Assembly: GCF_007992115.1 (NCBI RefSeq)
Contig: NZ_BJZQ01000006.1
Location: 119,632 to 183,631, forward strand
DNA: 64,000 nucleotides
Reading direction: 5' to 3'
Source of the DNA: Aeromicrobium flavum
GTDB taxonomy: Bacteria; Actinomycetota; Actinomycetes; Propionibacteriales; Nocardioidaceae
The position numbers and the translations under genes are program-made. The notes beneath the pieces are model-generated. The model ran no database searches. It was given only the letters and a program-made list of their open reading frames with translations, and had not been told where the DNA came from. Below are positions 48,387 through 56,179 of this stretch, piece after piece. The number at the start of each line of letters is the position of its first letter. Position 1 is the first letter of the stretch.

Positions 48387-49201
48387 CAGTGGCCCCCCGT
48401 GGCAAGGAGGTGACGGATGCGGGCCTCGATCGCGTGGAACTCCGGCGCGTCGCGCATCTCCGGCGTCCGCGGCTGCGGCAGGTCGACGTCGACGACCTCG
48501 ACCACGCGACCCGGACGCGCCGCCATCACCACGACGCGGTTCGACAGGTAGACGGCCTCCGGGATGCTGTGGGTGATGAACAGCACCGTCGGGTTCAGCC
48601 GGGCCCAGATCTCCATCAGCTCCTGGTTCAGGCGCTCGCGGGTGATCTCGTCGAGCGCGCCGAACGGCTCGTCCATGAGCAGGACCTTGGGGTCCGTCGA
48701 CAACGCGCGGGCGATGGCGACGCGCTGCTGCATGCCGCCGGAGAGCTGGCGCGGGAGGTGCTTCTCGTAGCCCTCCAGACCCACCATCTTCAGCAGCTCG
48801 GCCGCGGTCTTCTCGCGACCGGCCTTCGACCGCCCCATGACCTCCAGCGGGAGGGCGACGTTGCGCAGGACGCTGCGCCACGGCATGAGGTTCGCGGACT
48901 GGAAGACGACCCCGAGCCGGCGGTCCTCGCGGGCCAATTGCGGCGTCACGCCGTCGACGACGGGCGTCCCGGACGTCACCGGCAGGAGGTCGGCGAAGAT
49001 CCGCAGCAGGGTCGACTTGCCGCAGCCCGAGGGTCCGATGATCGAGACGAACTCGCCCTTGGCGATCTCGAGATCCACGTCCTGCAGGGCGACGAGCTCC
49101 TTGCCCTTCACGGTGAACGCCCGGTTGACGCCGCGGGCCGCGAGGCCGACCGGGGGTGACACGACGGCGGCAGGCGGTGTGGTGACGGTGGACTGGCTCA
49201 T
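48386..49201 (-). CDS. ABC importer ATPase (operon B)
   Basis: 271 residues from the ATG at 49201. Walker [20 protein letters not shown], signature [15 protein letters not shown], Walker [13 protein letters not shown] and ITHSIPEAV are complete. SsuB/TauB class, paralogous with the operon A ATPase. Coupled on both sides to permease genes. Confidence 0.93.
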   Translation of the reverse strand: MSQSTVTTPPAAVVSPPVGLAARGVNRAFTVKGKELVALQDVDLEIAKGEFVSIIGPSGCGKSTLLRIFADLLPVTSGTPVVDGVTPQLAREDRRLGVVFQSANLMPWRSVLRNVALPLEVMGRSKAGREKTAAELLKMVGLEGYEKHLPRQLSGGMQQRVAIARALSTDPKVLLMDEPFGALDEITRERLNQELMEIWARLNPTVLFITHSIPEAVYLSNRVVVMAARPGRVVEVVDVDLPQPRTPEMRDAPEFHAIEARIRHLLATGGH

Positions 49202-50097
49202 CGGGTGCTCCCCTGGGTTTCGGCGGCGGGAATCAAGGTGCGGACGGCACGGACGGAGAAGACGACGAAGGCTCCGAGGGCGCAGGAGGCGACGGCCGCC
49301 AGGTACAGCGGCGTCGGCTCGATCGTGTAGAACTGCCAGCTGGTGAGGATCGTCGCGCCGAGGCCGTCCTTGGTGCCGAAGGGCAGCTCGGCCACGATGG
49401 CTCCGATCACCGCCATGCCGGCGGCGGTCTCGAGGCCGACGAAGATCATCGGCAGCGCCGATGGCAGTTGCATCTTCACCAGCGTCTGCAGCGGCCCGGC
49501 GGCACAGACCCGCATCAGGTCGACGCTGTCGGACGAGGTCTGAGCGATCCCCTTCGCGGTGGCGACGGTGACCGGGAAGAACGTCAGGAACGCGGCGATG
49601 AACGCCTTGGTCACCCAACCGGTGCCCAGGAACAGCACCAGAGCGGGACCGATCGCGACGATCGGGATGGTCTGCATCAGGGTCGTGATCGGCAGCAGTG
49701 CCGCACCCACGAGCCGGTTGCGGGCGATGGCGATGCCCAGTAGCAGTCCGCCCAGCGAACCCACCGCGAAGCCGACGAGGGCGTTACGCAGGGTGATGAC
49801 CCAGTTCCCGGCGAGGTACTGGAACCAGGTCTCGCCCCGGGTGGCGGGCTCGCCCAACTGCTTGACGATGTCCCACGAGTGCGGCATCAGCTGGTCGTTG
49901 GTCTGCGTCACGACCTTGGCCAGCTCCCACAGGGCGCAGATCGCCAGGACGAACAGGAGGGCGTAAAGCAGGGCCCGGCCCCACGCCGCCGTGATGCGGC
50001 GCGAGCGCGACGCGGCGGCACCGCTCGTCGCCGGTTTCGCGACCGACCCGACACCGCCGTGAGGTGGGGCCGCGAGGGCCGCTCCCGCGTCAGCCAT
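49198..50097 (-). CDS. ABC importer permease 1 (operon B)
   Basis: 299 residues with a hydrophilic N-terminal tail of about 35 residues, then about six membrane segments and the EAA loop VDLMRVCAAGPLQTLVKMQL. It starts three bases after the LLM gene, as permease 1 does in operon A. SsuC family. Confidence 0.88.
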   Translation of the reverse strand: MADAGAALAAPPHGGVGSVAKPATSGAAASRSRRITAAWGRALLYALLFVLAICALWELAKVVTQTNDQLMPHSWDIVKQLGEPATRGETWFQYLAGNWVITLRNALVGFAVGSLGGLLLGIAIARNRLVGAALLPITTLMQTIPIVAIGPALVLFLGTGWVTKAFIAAFLTFFPVTVATAKGIAQTSSDSVDLMRVCAAGPLQTLVKMQLPSALPMIFVGLETAAGMAVIGAIVAELPFGTKDGLGATILTSWQFYTIEPTPLYLAAVASCALGAFVVFSVRAVRTLIPAAETQGSTR

Positions 50098-50100
50098 CGC

Positions 50101-51120
50101 TCAGACCTCGAGCTCGACGTGCTTCGCGATGCGGCGGGCGGTCTCGAGCTCGTTGCCCCGCGGTGTGAGCACGGCTTCCTTGACGCCGGCGTCGACGTAC
50201 TCCTCGATCTTCTCCACGGCCTGGGCCGTCGTGCCGCAGGCCGCGACCGAGTGGACGAGCTCGTCGGGGACGAACTGCATGGCCTCACGGATCTTCGCTT
50301 CCGTCGTGGGCCAACCGACGATCGACTTGACCTTCTCGATGATCTCCGGATCGGCGCCGGAGAACTCCGTGATGTGTGGCTGCTGCCCGATGTACTGGGT
50401 CAGGAAGAACTTGCAGTCGTCGATCGCCTGGCGCGGGTCGTCGTCGTCGACCGAACAGATGATCAGCTGCGAGACACCGAAGTCATCCAGCGAGCGACCG
50501 GACCGGTCGGCGCCGATCTTCAGGTGCTCACACGCCTCGCGGGTGTAGGTCGTCGGCACCAGGAAGTCCAGCAGCACGCCGTCGGCGATCTCGCCCGAGA
50601 GCTCGACCATCTTGAAGCGCACGGGGCCGGTGTAGACCGGGACGTCGTAGACGCGTCCCTCGTCGTCCCACGGACTGTCGAACCGGATGTCCTGGACGTT
50701 GACGAACTCACCGTCGTAGGTCACGGTCTCGCCTGCGAGGAGTTTCTTGGAGACCGTGATGACCTCGCGCATCGCCTTGAGCGGCTTGCGGTTGGGTAGA
50801 CCGACGCGCGTGGCCAGCGGCTCCCACCAGGCACCCAGGCCCATGATCGCCCGGCCCGGTGCCATCTCGTCGAGGGTCTTGAAGGTGCCGGCCAGGATCC
50901 CGACGTTGCGGGTCCGGTACGGCAGCACGCCGGAGCCGACCTTGAGCCGGCTGGTGTGGTGCAGCGTGAGCGCCATCGCGGGGACCGCGCTGCCGGTCAA
51001 GCGGCCTTCGCCCATCCAGAACGTGTCGAAGCCGAGGTCCTCGACCGCCTGGCCGAGCTCGATCACCGAGGACATGTCCTCTCCGTGCCAACCGCCGCCC
51101 ATCAAGCCGAGCTTCACCAT
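50101..51120 (-). CDS. LLM-family (F420/FMN-dependent) oxidoreductase, first gene of operon B
   Basis: 339 residues from the ATG at 51120, with GAGGGAG before it; the frame is open to 51393 but passes through the promoter. Luciferase-like barrel: VKLGLMGGGWHGED, FDTFWMGEGRLTG, LKVGSGVLPYRTRN, IMGLGAWWEPLA. It is a close paralogue of the next upstream protein (51249-52274). Being first in an operon that holds fgd and an importer, it is a candidate F420H2-dependent reductase of the imported ring. Substrate and cofactor need experiment. Confidence 0.82.
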   Translation of the reverse strand: MVKLGLMGGGWHGEDMSSVIELGQAVEDLGFDTFWMGEGRLTGSAVPAMALTLHHTSRLKVGSGVLPYRTRNVGILAGTFKTLDEMAPGRAIMGLGAWWEPLATRVGLPNRKPLKAMREVITVSKKLLAGETVTYDGEFVNVQDIRFDSPWDDEGRVYDVPVYTGPVRFKMVELSGEIADGVLLDFLVPTTYTREACEHLKIGADRSGRSLDDFGVSQLIICSVDDDDPRQAIDDCKFFLTQYIGQQPHITEFSGADPEIIEKVKSIVGWPTTEAKIREAMQFVPDELVHSVAACGTTAQAVEKIEEYVDAGVKEAVLTPRGNELETARRIAKHVELEV

Positions 51121-51155
51121 CGGTTCTCCCTCTCGTTCCGGTATTTTTCGGTGCG

Positions 51156-51233
51156 ATGCGCTGAATCTAGGAGTGTCGTGTTGCGTCCGGGTGACCGTCG
51201 CGGTGACGCGACGGTCACGATGTATTACTGGAC
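51156..51233 (-). promoter_or_regulatory. Promoter of operon B with shared upstream motif
   Basis: A -10-like TAGATT (51164-51169 on minus) and no good -35. Further upstream lies the shared box GTCACGATGTATTACTGGAC (51214-51233, plus-strand reading) also found at 52364 and 54421. An 11-bp inverted repeat (GTGACCGTCGC / GCGACGGTCAC, 51191-51218) overlaps the box. Confidence 0.5.
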
Positions 51234-51248
51234 AAACGCGGCACCGGA

Positions 51249-52274
51249 TCAGAGCCCGGCCAGGCGACCCTTCTCGAAAATCGCGGTCGCCGTCTCCAGG
51301 TCGCGGCCGCCTCGAGGGACGAGGATCGGCTCCTGCACACCGACCTCGACGTACTCGCGGATCTTCTCGATCGCATCCGACGTCGTGCCGCACGCGCAGA
51401 CCGATTGGGTGAACTCGTTAGAGACGAGCCTCATGGCTTCCTTGACCTGCGAGGCGGTCGCGGGCCACGGCACGAGTTTCTGGATCTGATCGACGAGCTC
51501 GGGGTCAGCGCCGGAGAACTCGGTGATGTGCGGTTGCTGGGCGATGTACTGCGTGAGGAAGAACTTGCACTCGTCGATCGCCTGCTGCGGGTCGAGGTCG
51601 TCGACCGCGCACGAGACGAGTTGGGCGATCCCGAAGTCGTCCAGCGTGCGACCGGCCTTCGCGGCTCCGCGCTCCAGCGCCTCGCGGGCGGCGACGGTGT
51701 ACGACGGCGGGACCAGGAAGTCCAGCGCGACGCCGTCGGCGATCTCCCCCGAGAGCTCGACCATCTTGAACCGGACCGGACCGGTGTAGATCGGCACGTC
51801 GTAGACGCGGCCCTCGTCGTCATGCGGGCTGTCGAACCGGATGTCCGTGACATGGACGAACTCGCCGTGGAACGTGACGGTCTCGCCGGCCAACAGCCTC
51901 TTGGAGACCGTGATGATCTCGCGCATCGCCTTCAGCGGTTTGGCGTTCGGCAGGCCGACCCGGGAGGCCAGCGGCTCCCACCAGGCGCCCAGGCCCATGA
52001 TCGCCCGGCCCGGCGCCATCTCGTCGAAGGTCTTGAAGGTTCCGGCGAGCAGCGAGACGTTGCGGGTCCGGTACGGCAGGACGCTCGTGCCCACCTTCAA
52101 CCGATCCGTGTGCTCGAGGACCATCGTCATCAGCGGCACGATGCTGCCCATGAGTCGACCCTCGCCCATCCAGATCGTGTCGAAGCCCAGGTCCTCGGCG
52201 GCCTGAGCCGTCTTCACCGCGTCCGCGAACTGGGCGCCGTCGCCCCCACCAGACACCAATCCCCATCGCACCAT
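51249..52274 (-). CDS. LLM-family (F420/FMN-dependent) oxidoreductase, separate transcript
   Basis: 341 residues, paralogue of the operon B LLM (shared runs such as MGLGAWWEPLA, PLKAMRE, FFLTQYI, QQPHITEFSGADPE). It has its own promoter (52307-52383), divergent from the MocR regulator gene. The C-terminal half differs more, so it may handle a related substrate. Same F420 inference as for its neighbour. Confidence 0.82.
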   Translation of the reverse strand: MVRWGLVSGGGDGAQFADAVKTAQAAEDLGFDTIWMGEGRLMGSIVPLMTMVLEHTDRLKVGTSVLPYRTRNVSLLAGTFKTFDEMAPGRAIMGLGAWWEPLASRVGLPNAKPLKAMREIITVSKRLLAGETVTFHGEFVHVTDIRFDSPHDDEGRVYDVPIYTGPVRFKMVELSGEIADGVALDFLVPPSYTVAAREALERGAAKAGRTLDDFGIAQLVSCAVDDLDPQQAIDECKFFLTQYIAQQPHITEFSGADPELVDQIQKLVPWPATASQVKEAMRLVSNEFTQSVCACGTTSDAIEKIREYVEVGVQEPILVPRGGRDLETATAIFEKGRLAGL

Positions 52275-52306
52275 CGGTCCACTCCGCTTCCGTTCGATCT
52301 GCCGTT

Positions 52307-52383
52307 GGTCGGCGAACGTATGAGCGGCGTGTTACGCCCGGCACCCCTGGCGGTAACGGAGCAGTCACGTAGCGTTACCGAAC
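52307..52383 (-). promoter_or_regulatory. Divergent promoter region LLM / MocR with shared motif
   Basis: On minus, the -10-like TACGTT (52315-52320) lies about 41 bases before the LLM start. The block GCGAACGTATGAGCGGCGTG (52312-52331) and the box GTCACGTAGCGTTACCGAAC (52364-52383) both recur before the deaminase gene at the same mutual distance. GGTAACG and CGTTACC also form an inverted repeat here. Confidence 0.55.
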
Positions 52384-52429
52384 GATTGACGAGGGCGGGA
52401 ACGCCCCGGAGCGCCCCTAGGGTGGCGCC

Positions 52430-53794
52430 ATGACCGCCCCGGAAGAACTCGATGTGACCGCGACGATCATGGCCGCCATGCGCGACTTCACCCCTCGGGG
52501 GATCGCCGCCGCGGTGCGCGAGCTGATCGAGGAGGGGACCCTCCCGTCGATGACGCGTCTGCCGACCGTGCGCGTTCTCGCCGGTGAGCTGCACGTCAGC
52601 GCCTCGACCGTCAGCGACGCCTGGCGACTGCTCGCCCGCGAGGGGATCATCCGCAGCGCAGGCCGCAACGGGACCGTCGTGCTGAGGGCGCGGGGCATCG
52701 ACATCTCAGACCGGTTGGAGCGGTCGACGTGGACAGTCGGCCGACACGGCATGGACCTCGCGTCGGGAACACCGGACGTGTCGTTGCTGCCGAGCATCGC
52801 GAAGGCCTTGCGCGACGTCGACGTCGCCAGCGTCGCGAACTACCAGGTCGACTCGGTCCTGCCCGGCCTCGAGGACGTGGTCCGCGAGTCCTGGAGTCGC
52901 GCCCTGTCGCCGGACCGCCTCACGATGACCCACGGGGCCTACGCCGGCGTGGCAGCGGTGTTGTCGGCCCTGCTGCGCGCGGGTGATCGCGTCGTCGTCG
53001 AGAACCCGAGCATCCCCGGCGTCATCGACTTGGTGGAACTGCATGGCGGCGTGCCGATGCCGGTGGGCCTGGATGAGCACGGCATCAGGCCGGAGTCGTT
53101 GGCTTCCGCATTGACGACCCGTCCCGCCGTCCTGATCCTGCAGCCGCGCGGCCAGAACCCGACGGGCGTATCGATGACCTGGGAGCGTGCCGAGGAGCTC
53201 GCGGCGGTCCTCGAGTCGTCGAGGACGATCGTCATCGAGGACGACCACTGCGGAGCGGTGTCGACGGCCGAGCTGACCTCGCTCGCCCGCTGGCTGCCCG
53301 ATCGTGTCGTACGGATCCAGAGCTTCTCGAAGTCGCACGGACCCGACCTACGGCTCGCCGCCATGGGCGCGCCGCGGGAGATCATGCACCGGATGGAGTT
53401 GAACCGGCGTCTCGGCGGCGGCTGGGAGAGCATGCTGCTGCAACGGGTCCTGCACGAGTTGTTGACCGACCCCGAGTCCATCCACGCCATCACGCACGCC
53501 CGGCGCACGTACAAGCTGCGCCATGACCTGCTGGCGAGCGCGTGTCGCGAGCAGGGCCTCGAGACCTACGGCTCCGACGGGCTGAACCTGTGGGTGCGGG
53601 TGGACAACGAGTCGCGGGCGATGCGGCGGTTGGCGTCCGAGGACATCGGCGTGTGTCCCGGATCGCCGTTGACGTGGGACTCCCCCGTCAACGACCACAT
53701 CCGCATCACGACGGGCGTCATGCCCGAGGCGCAGGCCCCGCGGGTCGCCGCCCTGCTCGCAGGGTCGGCGGTCGCGGAGCCGCGCATCGCCTGA
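52430..53794 (+). CDS. MocR-type regulator (GntR helix-turn-helix plus aminotransferase-like domain)
   Basis: 454 residues. The winged helix-turn-helix is at about 20-85 (AAVRELIEEGTLPSMTRLPT VRVLAGELHVSASTVSDAWR); the rest is a fold type I PLP domain with NPTGVSMT, the acidic VIEDDHCG and the PLP lysine in IQSFSKSHGPDLRL. MocR regulators sense PLP with an amino compound and usually activate neighbouring genes. Lying among three like-built promoters, it is the natural candidate for their control, possibly sensing a beta-amino acid or aldehyde of the pathway. Confidence 0.9.
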   Translation: MTAPEELDVTATIMAAMRDFTPRGIAAAVRELIEEGTLPSMTRLPTVRVLAGELHVSASTVSDAWRLLAREGIIRSAGRNGTVVLRARGIDISDRLERSTWTVGRHGMDLASGTPDVSLLPSIAKALRDVDVASVANYQVDSVLPGLEDVVRESWSRALSPDRLTMTHGAYAGVAAVLSALLRAGDRVVVENPSIPGVIDLVELHGGVPMPVGLDEHGIRPESLASALTTRPAVLILQPRGQNPTGVSMTWERAEELAAVLESSRTIVIEDDHCGAVSTAELTSLARWLPDRVVRIQSFSKSHGPDLRLAAMGAPREIMHRMELNRRLGGGWESMLLQRVLHELLTDPESIHAITHARRTYKLRHDLLASACREQGLETYGSDGLNLWVRVDNESRAMRRLASEDIGVCPGSPLTWDSPVNDHIRITTGVMPEAQAPRVAALLAGSAVAEPRIA

Positions 53795-53800
53795 CGGGAC

Positions 53801-54334
53801 TCAGGTGATCCGGCTGATGTGCGGGCCGACCAGGTCACCGTCGTCGCCGATGTCCTCGGCCCACACGTCGGGCTTCTCCGCGGCGAAGCGATCGAGCAGC
53901 AGCTTGGGTGCAGGATCGTCGTACACGACGACCTCGAGACCGACGCTGCGCAGGAAGCCGGCGATGGACTTGCCCGAGCCGAGGTAGTTGGTGATGCCCG
54001 AGGCGCCGACCGAATCGCCGATGACGACTTTCGGCAGCTTGTAGAGCAGCGTCGTCCCCGTGCACATCGAGCACGGGGCGTGCGTCGTGTAGAGGGTGCA
54101 CTCGCGGTAGACGGCCGGCGAGAGGCGGCCGGCGTTCTCGTACGCGGCCATCTCACCGTGCAGCAGCGGGTTGCCGCGCTGCACGCGAGAGTTGTGGCCC
54201 CGACCGATGATCTCGCCGCGGTGGACGATCACGGCGCCGATGGGGATGCCACCCTCGTGGTAACTCTTGACCGACTGGTCGTAGGCCGCCTGCATGAAGG
54301 GGTCGTCGACGCTCAGCTGCGGAAGGTCGCTCAC
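53801..54334 (-). CDS. Yeast-type cytosine deaminase / nucleoside deaminase
   Basis: 177 residues, GTG start. The zinc site is LLHGEMAAYENAG (His 59, Glu 61) with APCSMCTG (Cys 88, Cys 91). EGGIPIGAVIVHRGEIIGRG, ECTLYTT and the C-terminal WAEDIGDDG resemble fungal cytosine deaminase (Fcy1) more than tRNA adenosine deaminases. It would turn cytosine into uracil and NH3, feeding uracil into the catabolic operons. Its promoter shares the motif of the LLM genes. Confidence 0.8.
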   Translation of the reverse strand: MSDLPQLSVDDPFMQAAYDQSVKSYHEGGIPIGAVIVHRGEIIGRGHNSRVQRGNPLLHGEMAAYENAGRLSPAVYRECTLYTTHAPCSMCTGTTLLYKLPKVVIGDSVGASGITNYLGSGKSIAGFLRSVGLEVVVYDDPAPKLLLDRFAAEKPDVWAEDIGDDGDLVGPHISRIT

Positions 54335-54363
54335 GGTGTCTCACTCTCGTCGGGTCCGATCGG

Positions 54364-54440
54364 ACACCGCGAACGTATGAACCGGGTGTTAACGCTCCGG
54401 AGCCACTCCATGTCCGGGTTGTCACGAAGAATTACCGGAC
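54364..54440 (-). promoter_or_regulatory. Divergent promoter region deaminase / MFS with shared motif
   Basis: GCGAACGTATGAACCGGGTG (54369-54388) and GTCACGAAGAATTACCGGAC (54421-54440) repeat the two-part arrangement seen at 52312 and 52364, with 35 bases between GTGTTA and GTCACG in both. The -10-like TACGTT lies at 54372-54377 on minus. Confidence 0.55.
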
Positions 54441-54488
54441 AACCGAGGCGCTGGATCGGCCTCCATTCGCCCCTAGCCTGAGCGCGAC

Positions 54489-55718
54489 ATGATGACCCAG
54501 TCCAGCGTTCCCTCCCCACCCCGCGTCGGCCTCGCGACAGCCGCTCTCGCGCTGGGCACCTTCGTGATCGGCATGACCGAGTTCGTCACGATGGGCCTGC
54601 TGCCGGAGATCGGTGATGCGGTGGGGACCACGCCGGCCGAGACCGGCCGGATCATCGCGACGTATGCGGTGGGTGTCGTCCTGGGGGCTCCCCTGATCGT
54701 CGGCGTCGCGACTCATCTGCCACGCCGCGCGCTCGCCGTGGCCATGGTCCTGGCCCTCGGGGTCGGCAACCTGCTGACCGCGATGGCGACCAGCTACGAG
54801 GCCCTTCACGTGACGCGGTTCCTCGCCGGCCTTCCCCACGCCGTCTACTTCGGCACGGCCCAGGTCCTCGCGTCGTCCCTGGTCCCCGCCGTCCGACAGG
54901 GGCGAGCGGTCGCGATGGTCGCGCTGGGCCTGACCGTCTCGGGGGTCACCGGCGTGCCCCTGGCGACGTGGCTCGGCCAGACCACGAACTGGCGCGTGGC
55001 CTTCGTGCTGATCTTCGCGGTCAGCCTCGTGGCCGCGGTCCTGATCCTGGTGTTCGTCCCCCCGGTACCCGGCGACCGCAGCCTCAACCCGCGGTCGGAA
55101 TGGAGCGCGCTGCGCCGACCGCAGGTCGTGTTCGGTGCGCTGGGCGCCCTGCTCACCGCGAGCGGGATCTTCGCGATGTACTCGTACGTCTCGCCCCTGG
55201 TCACCGACGCCGCGGGGATGCCCCGCTCCGTGGTTCCGGTCGCCATGCTGCTCTGGGGCCTCGGCGGAGTGATCGGCGGACTCCTCGCCGGCCGGATCAT
55301 CGACGCGGGGCTGATCCGGGCGGTCCTGGGCGGAAACCTGGTGATGGTCGTCCTGCTGATCGCCGTCAGCCTCGCGGTCTCCGTCCCGGCGCTGCTGCTC
55401 CTGGCGATCTTCCTCGTCGGCCTCGCGGGTCCACCGGCTTCGCTGGGTTTCAATGTGCGGATCATGCGGGAGGCCGGCCGCGCCCAACTGCTCGGCGCCG
55501 CGCTCACCAGCGCCGCCTTCAACGCCTCCAACGGACTCGGGGCGCTCGTCGGCTCCTGGACGGTCCTGAGCGGCCTCGGCTACGGCAGCACCGGCGCCGT
55601 GGGCGCGGTCATCACGACGACCGGACTGATCGTCTTCGGCCTCGGCCTGCTGGTAGCCCGCCGCACCGGACGACGCGAGGCTCCGGTCGGCGAACTCCTG
55701 TCGACGGAAGGGCCTTGA
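54489..55718 (+). CDS. MFS transporter (DHA1 / AraJ-like)
   Basis: 409 residues with 12 predicted membrane segments. ALGTFVIGMTEFVTMGLLPEIGD at the N-terminus is the hallmark of the AraJ/Cmx group; VTGVPLATWLGQTTNWRVAF lies at segments 5-6. These export drugs or metabolites by proton exchange. Divergent from the deaminase, sharing its regulated promoter region, so it may move pyrimidine-related compounds. ATG 54492 is also possible. Confidence 0.86.
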   Translation: MMTQSSVPSPPRVGLATAALALGTFVIGMTEFVTMGLLPEIGDAVGTTPAETGRIIATYAVGVVLGAPLIVGVATHLPRRALAVAMVLALGVGNLLTAMATSYEALHVTRFLAGLPHAVYFGTAQVLASSLVPAVRQGRAVAMVALGLTVSGVTGVPLATWLGQTTNWRVAFVLIFAVSLVAAVLILVFVPPVPGDRSLNPRSEWSALRRPQVVFGALGALLTASGIFAMYSYVSPLVTDAAGMPRSVVPVAMLLWGLGGVIGGLLAGRIIDAGLIRAVLGGNLVMVVLLIAVSLAVSVPALLLLAIFLVGLAGPPASLGFNVRIMREAGRAQLLGAALTSAAFNASNGLGALVGSWTVLSGLGYGSTGAVGAVITTTGLIVFGLGLLVARRTGRREAPVGELLSTEGP

Positions 55719-55789
55719 CCGTGCGCGACACCGCGCTCCGCATCCCCCACCCCGACGCTGCTGCGTCCCTGACAACGAAAAGAGACCCC

Positions 55790-56098
55790 ATGTACGACAT
55801 CGTCGTCATCTACCGACGACCCGCCGATCCCGGGGCGTTCGACCGTTACTACCGCGAGACGCACGTGCCTCTTGTCCTGGCCATTCCTGAGCTCGTCGAG
55901 TTCATCTGGAACAAGGTCGACTCGACCGATCCCGATGCTCCATACGTCATCGCGCGACTGACCTACCCCGATGCCGAGACGGCGGGGCGGGCCAGTAACT
56001 CGCCCGAGGGCCTGACCTGCAGCGCGGACGTCGCGAACTTCGGTCAGGCGGGCTCGGTGGCCTACGGCAGCGAACGGCAGCCCGTTGCCGGGCGGTGA
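55790..56098 (+). CDS. EthD-family small protein
   Basis: 102 residues of the ferredoxin-like EthD fold: MYDIVVIYRRPADPGAFDRY YRETHVPLVLAIP, the usual first half with the conserved HVPL. EthD was first seen in ethyl tert-butyl ether breakdown; relatives occur in many catabolic operons, their role mostly unclear. It lies 71 bases after the MFS gene and is probably on its transcript. Confidence 0.82.
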   Translation: MYDIVVIYRRPADPGAFDRYYRETHVPLVLAIPELVEFIWNKVDSTDPDAPYVIARLTYPDAETAGRASNSPEGLTCSADVANFGQAGSVAYGSERQPVAGR

Positions 56099-56179
56099 CG
56101 TTCGGCACCTCCCGTCGCCGCTCGTGGACGTGGGCACGGCGGTTAGGGTGTGAACGAGTCAGCGCGCCGGGAGTCCACC

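Noticed and set aside
52350..52383. GlnR nitrogen-regulation box in the LLM/MocR promoter region
   Set aside because: GTAAC-six bases-GTCAC is present, but the following half-site spacing does not fit the usual GlnR pattern and it is not kept in the other two promoters; left as a weak alternative only.
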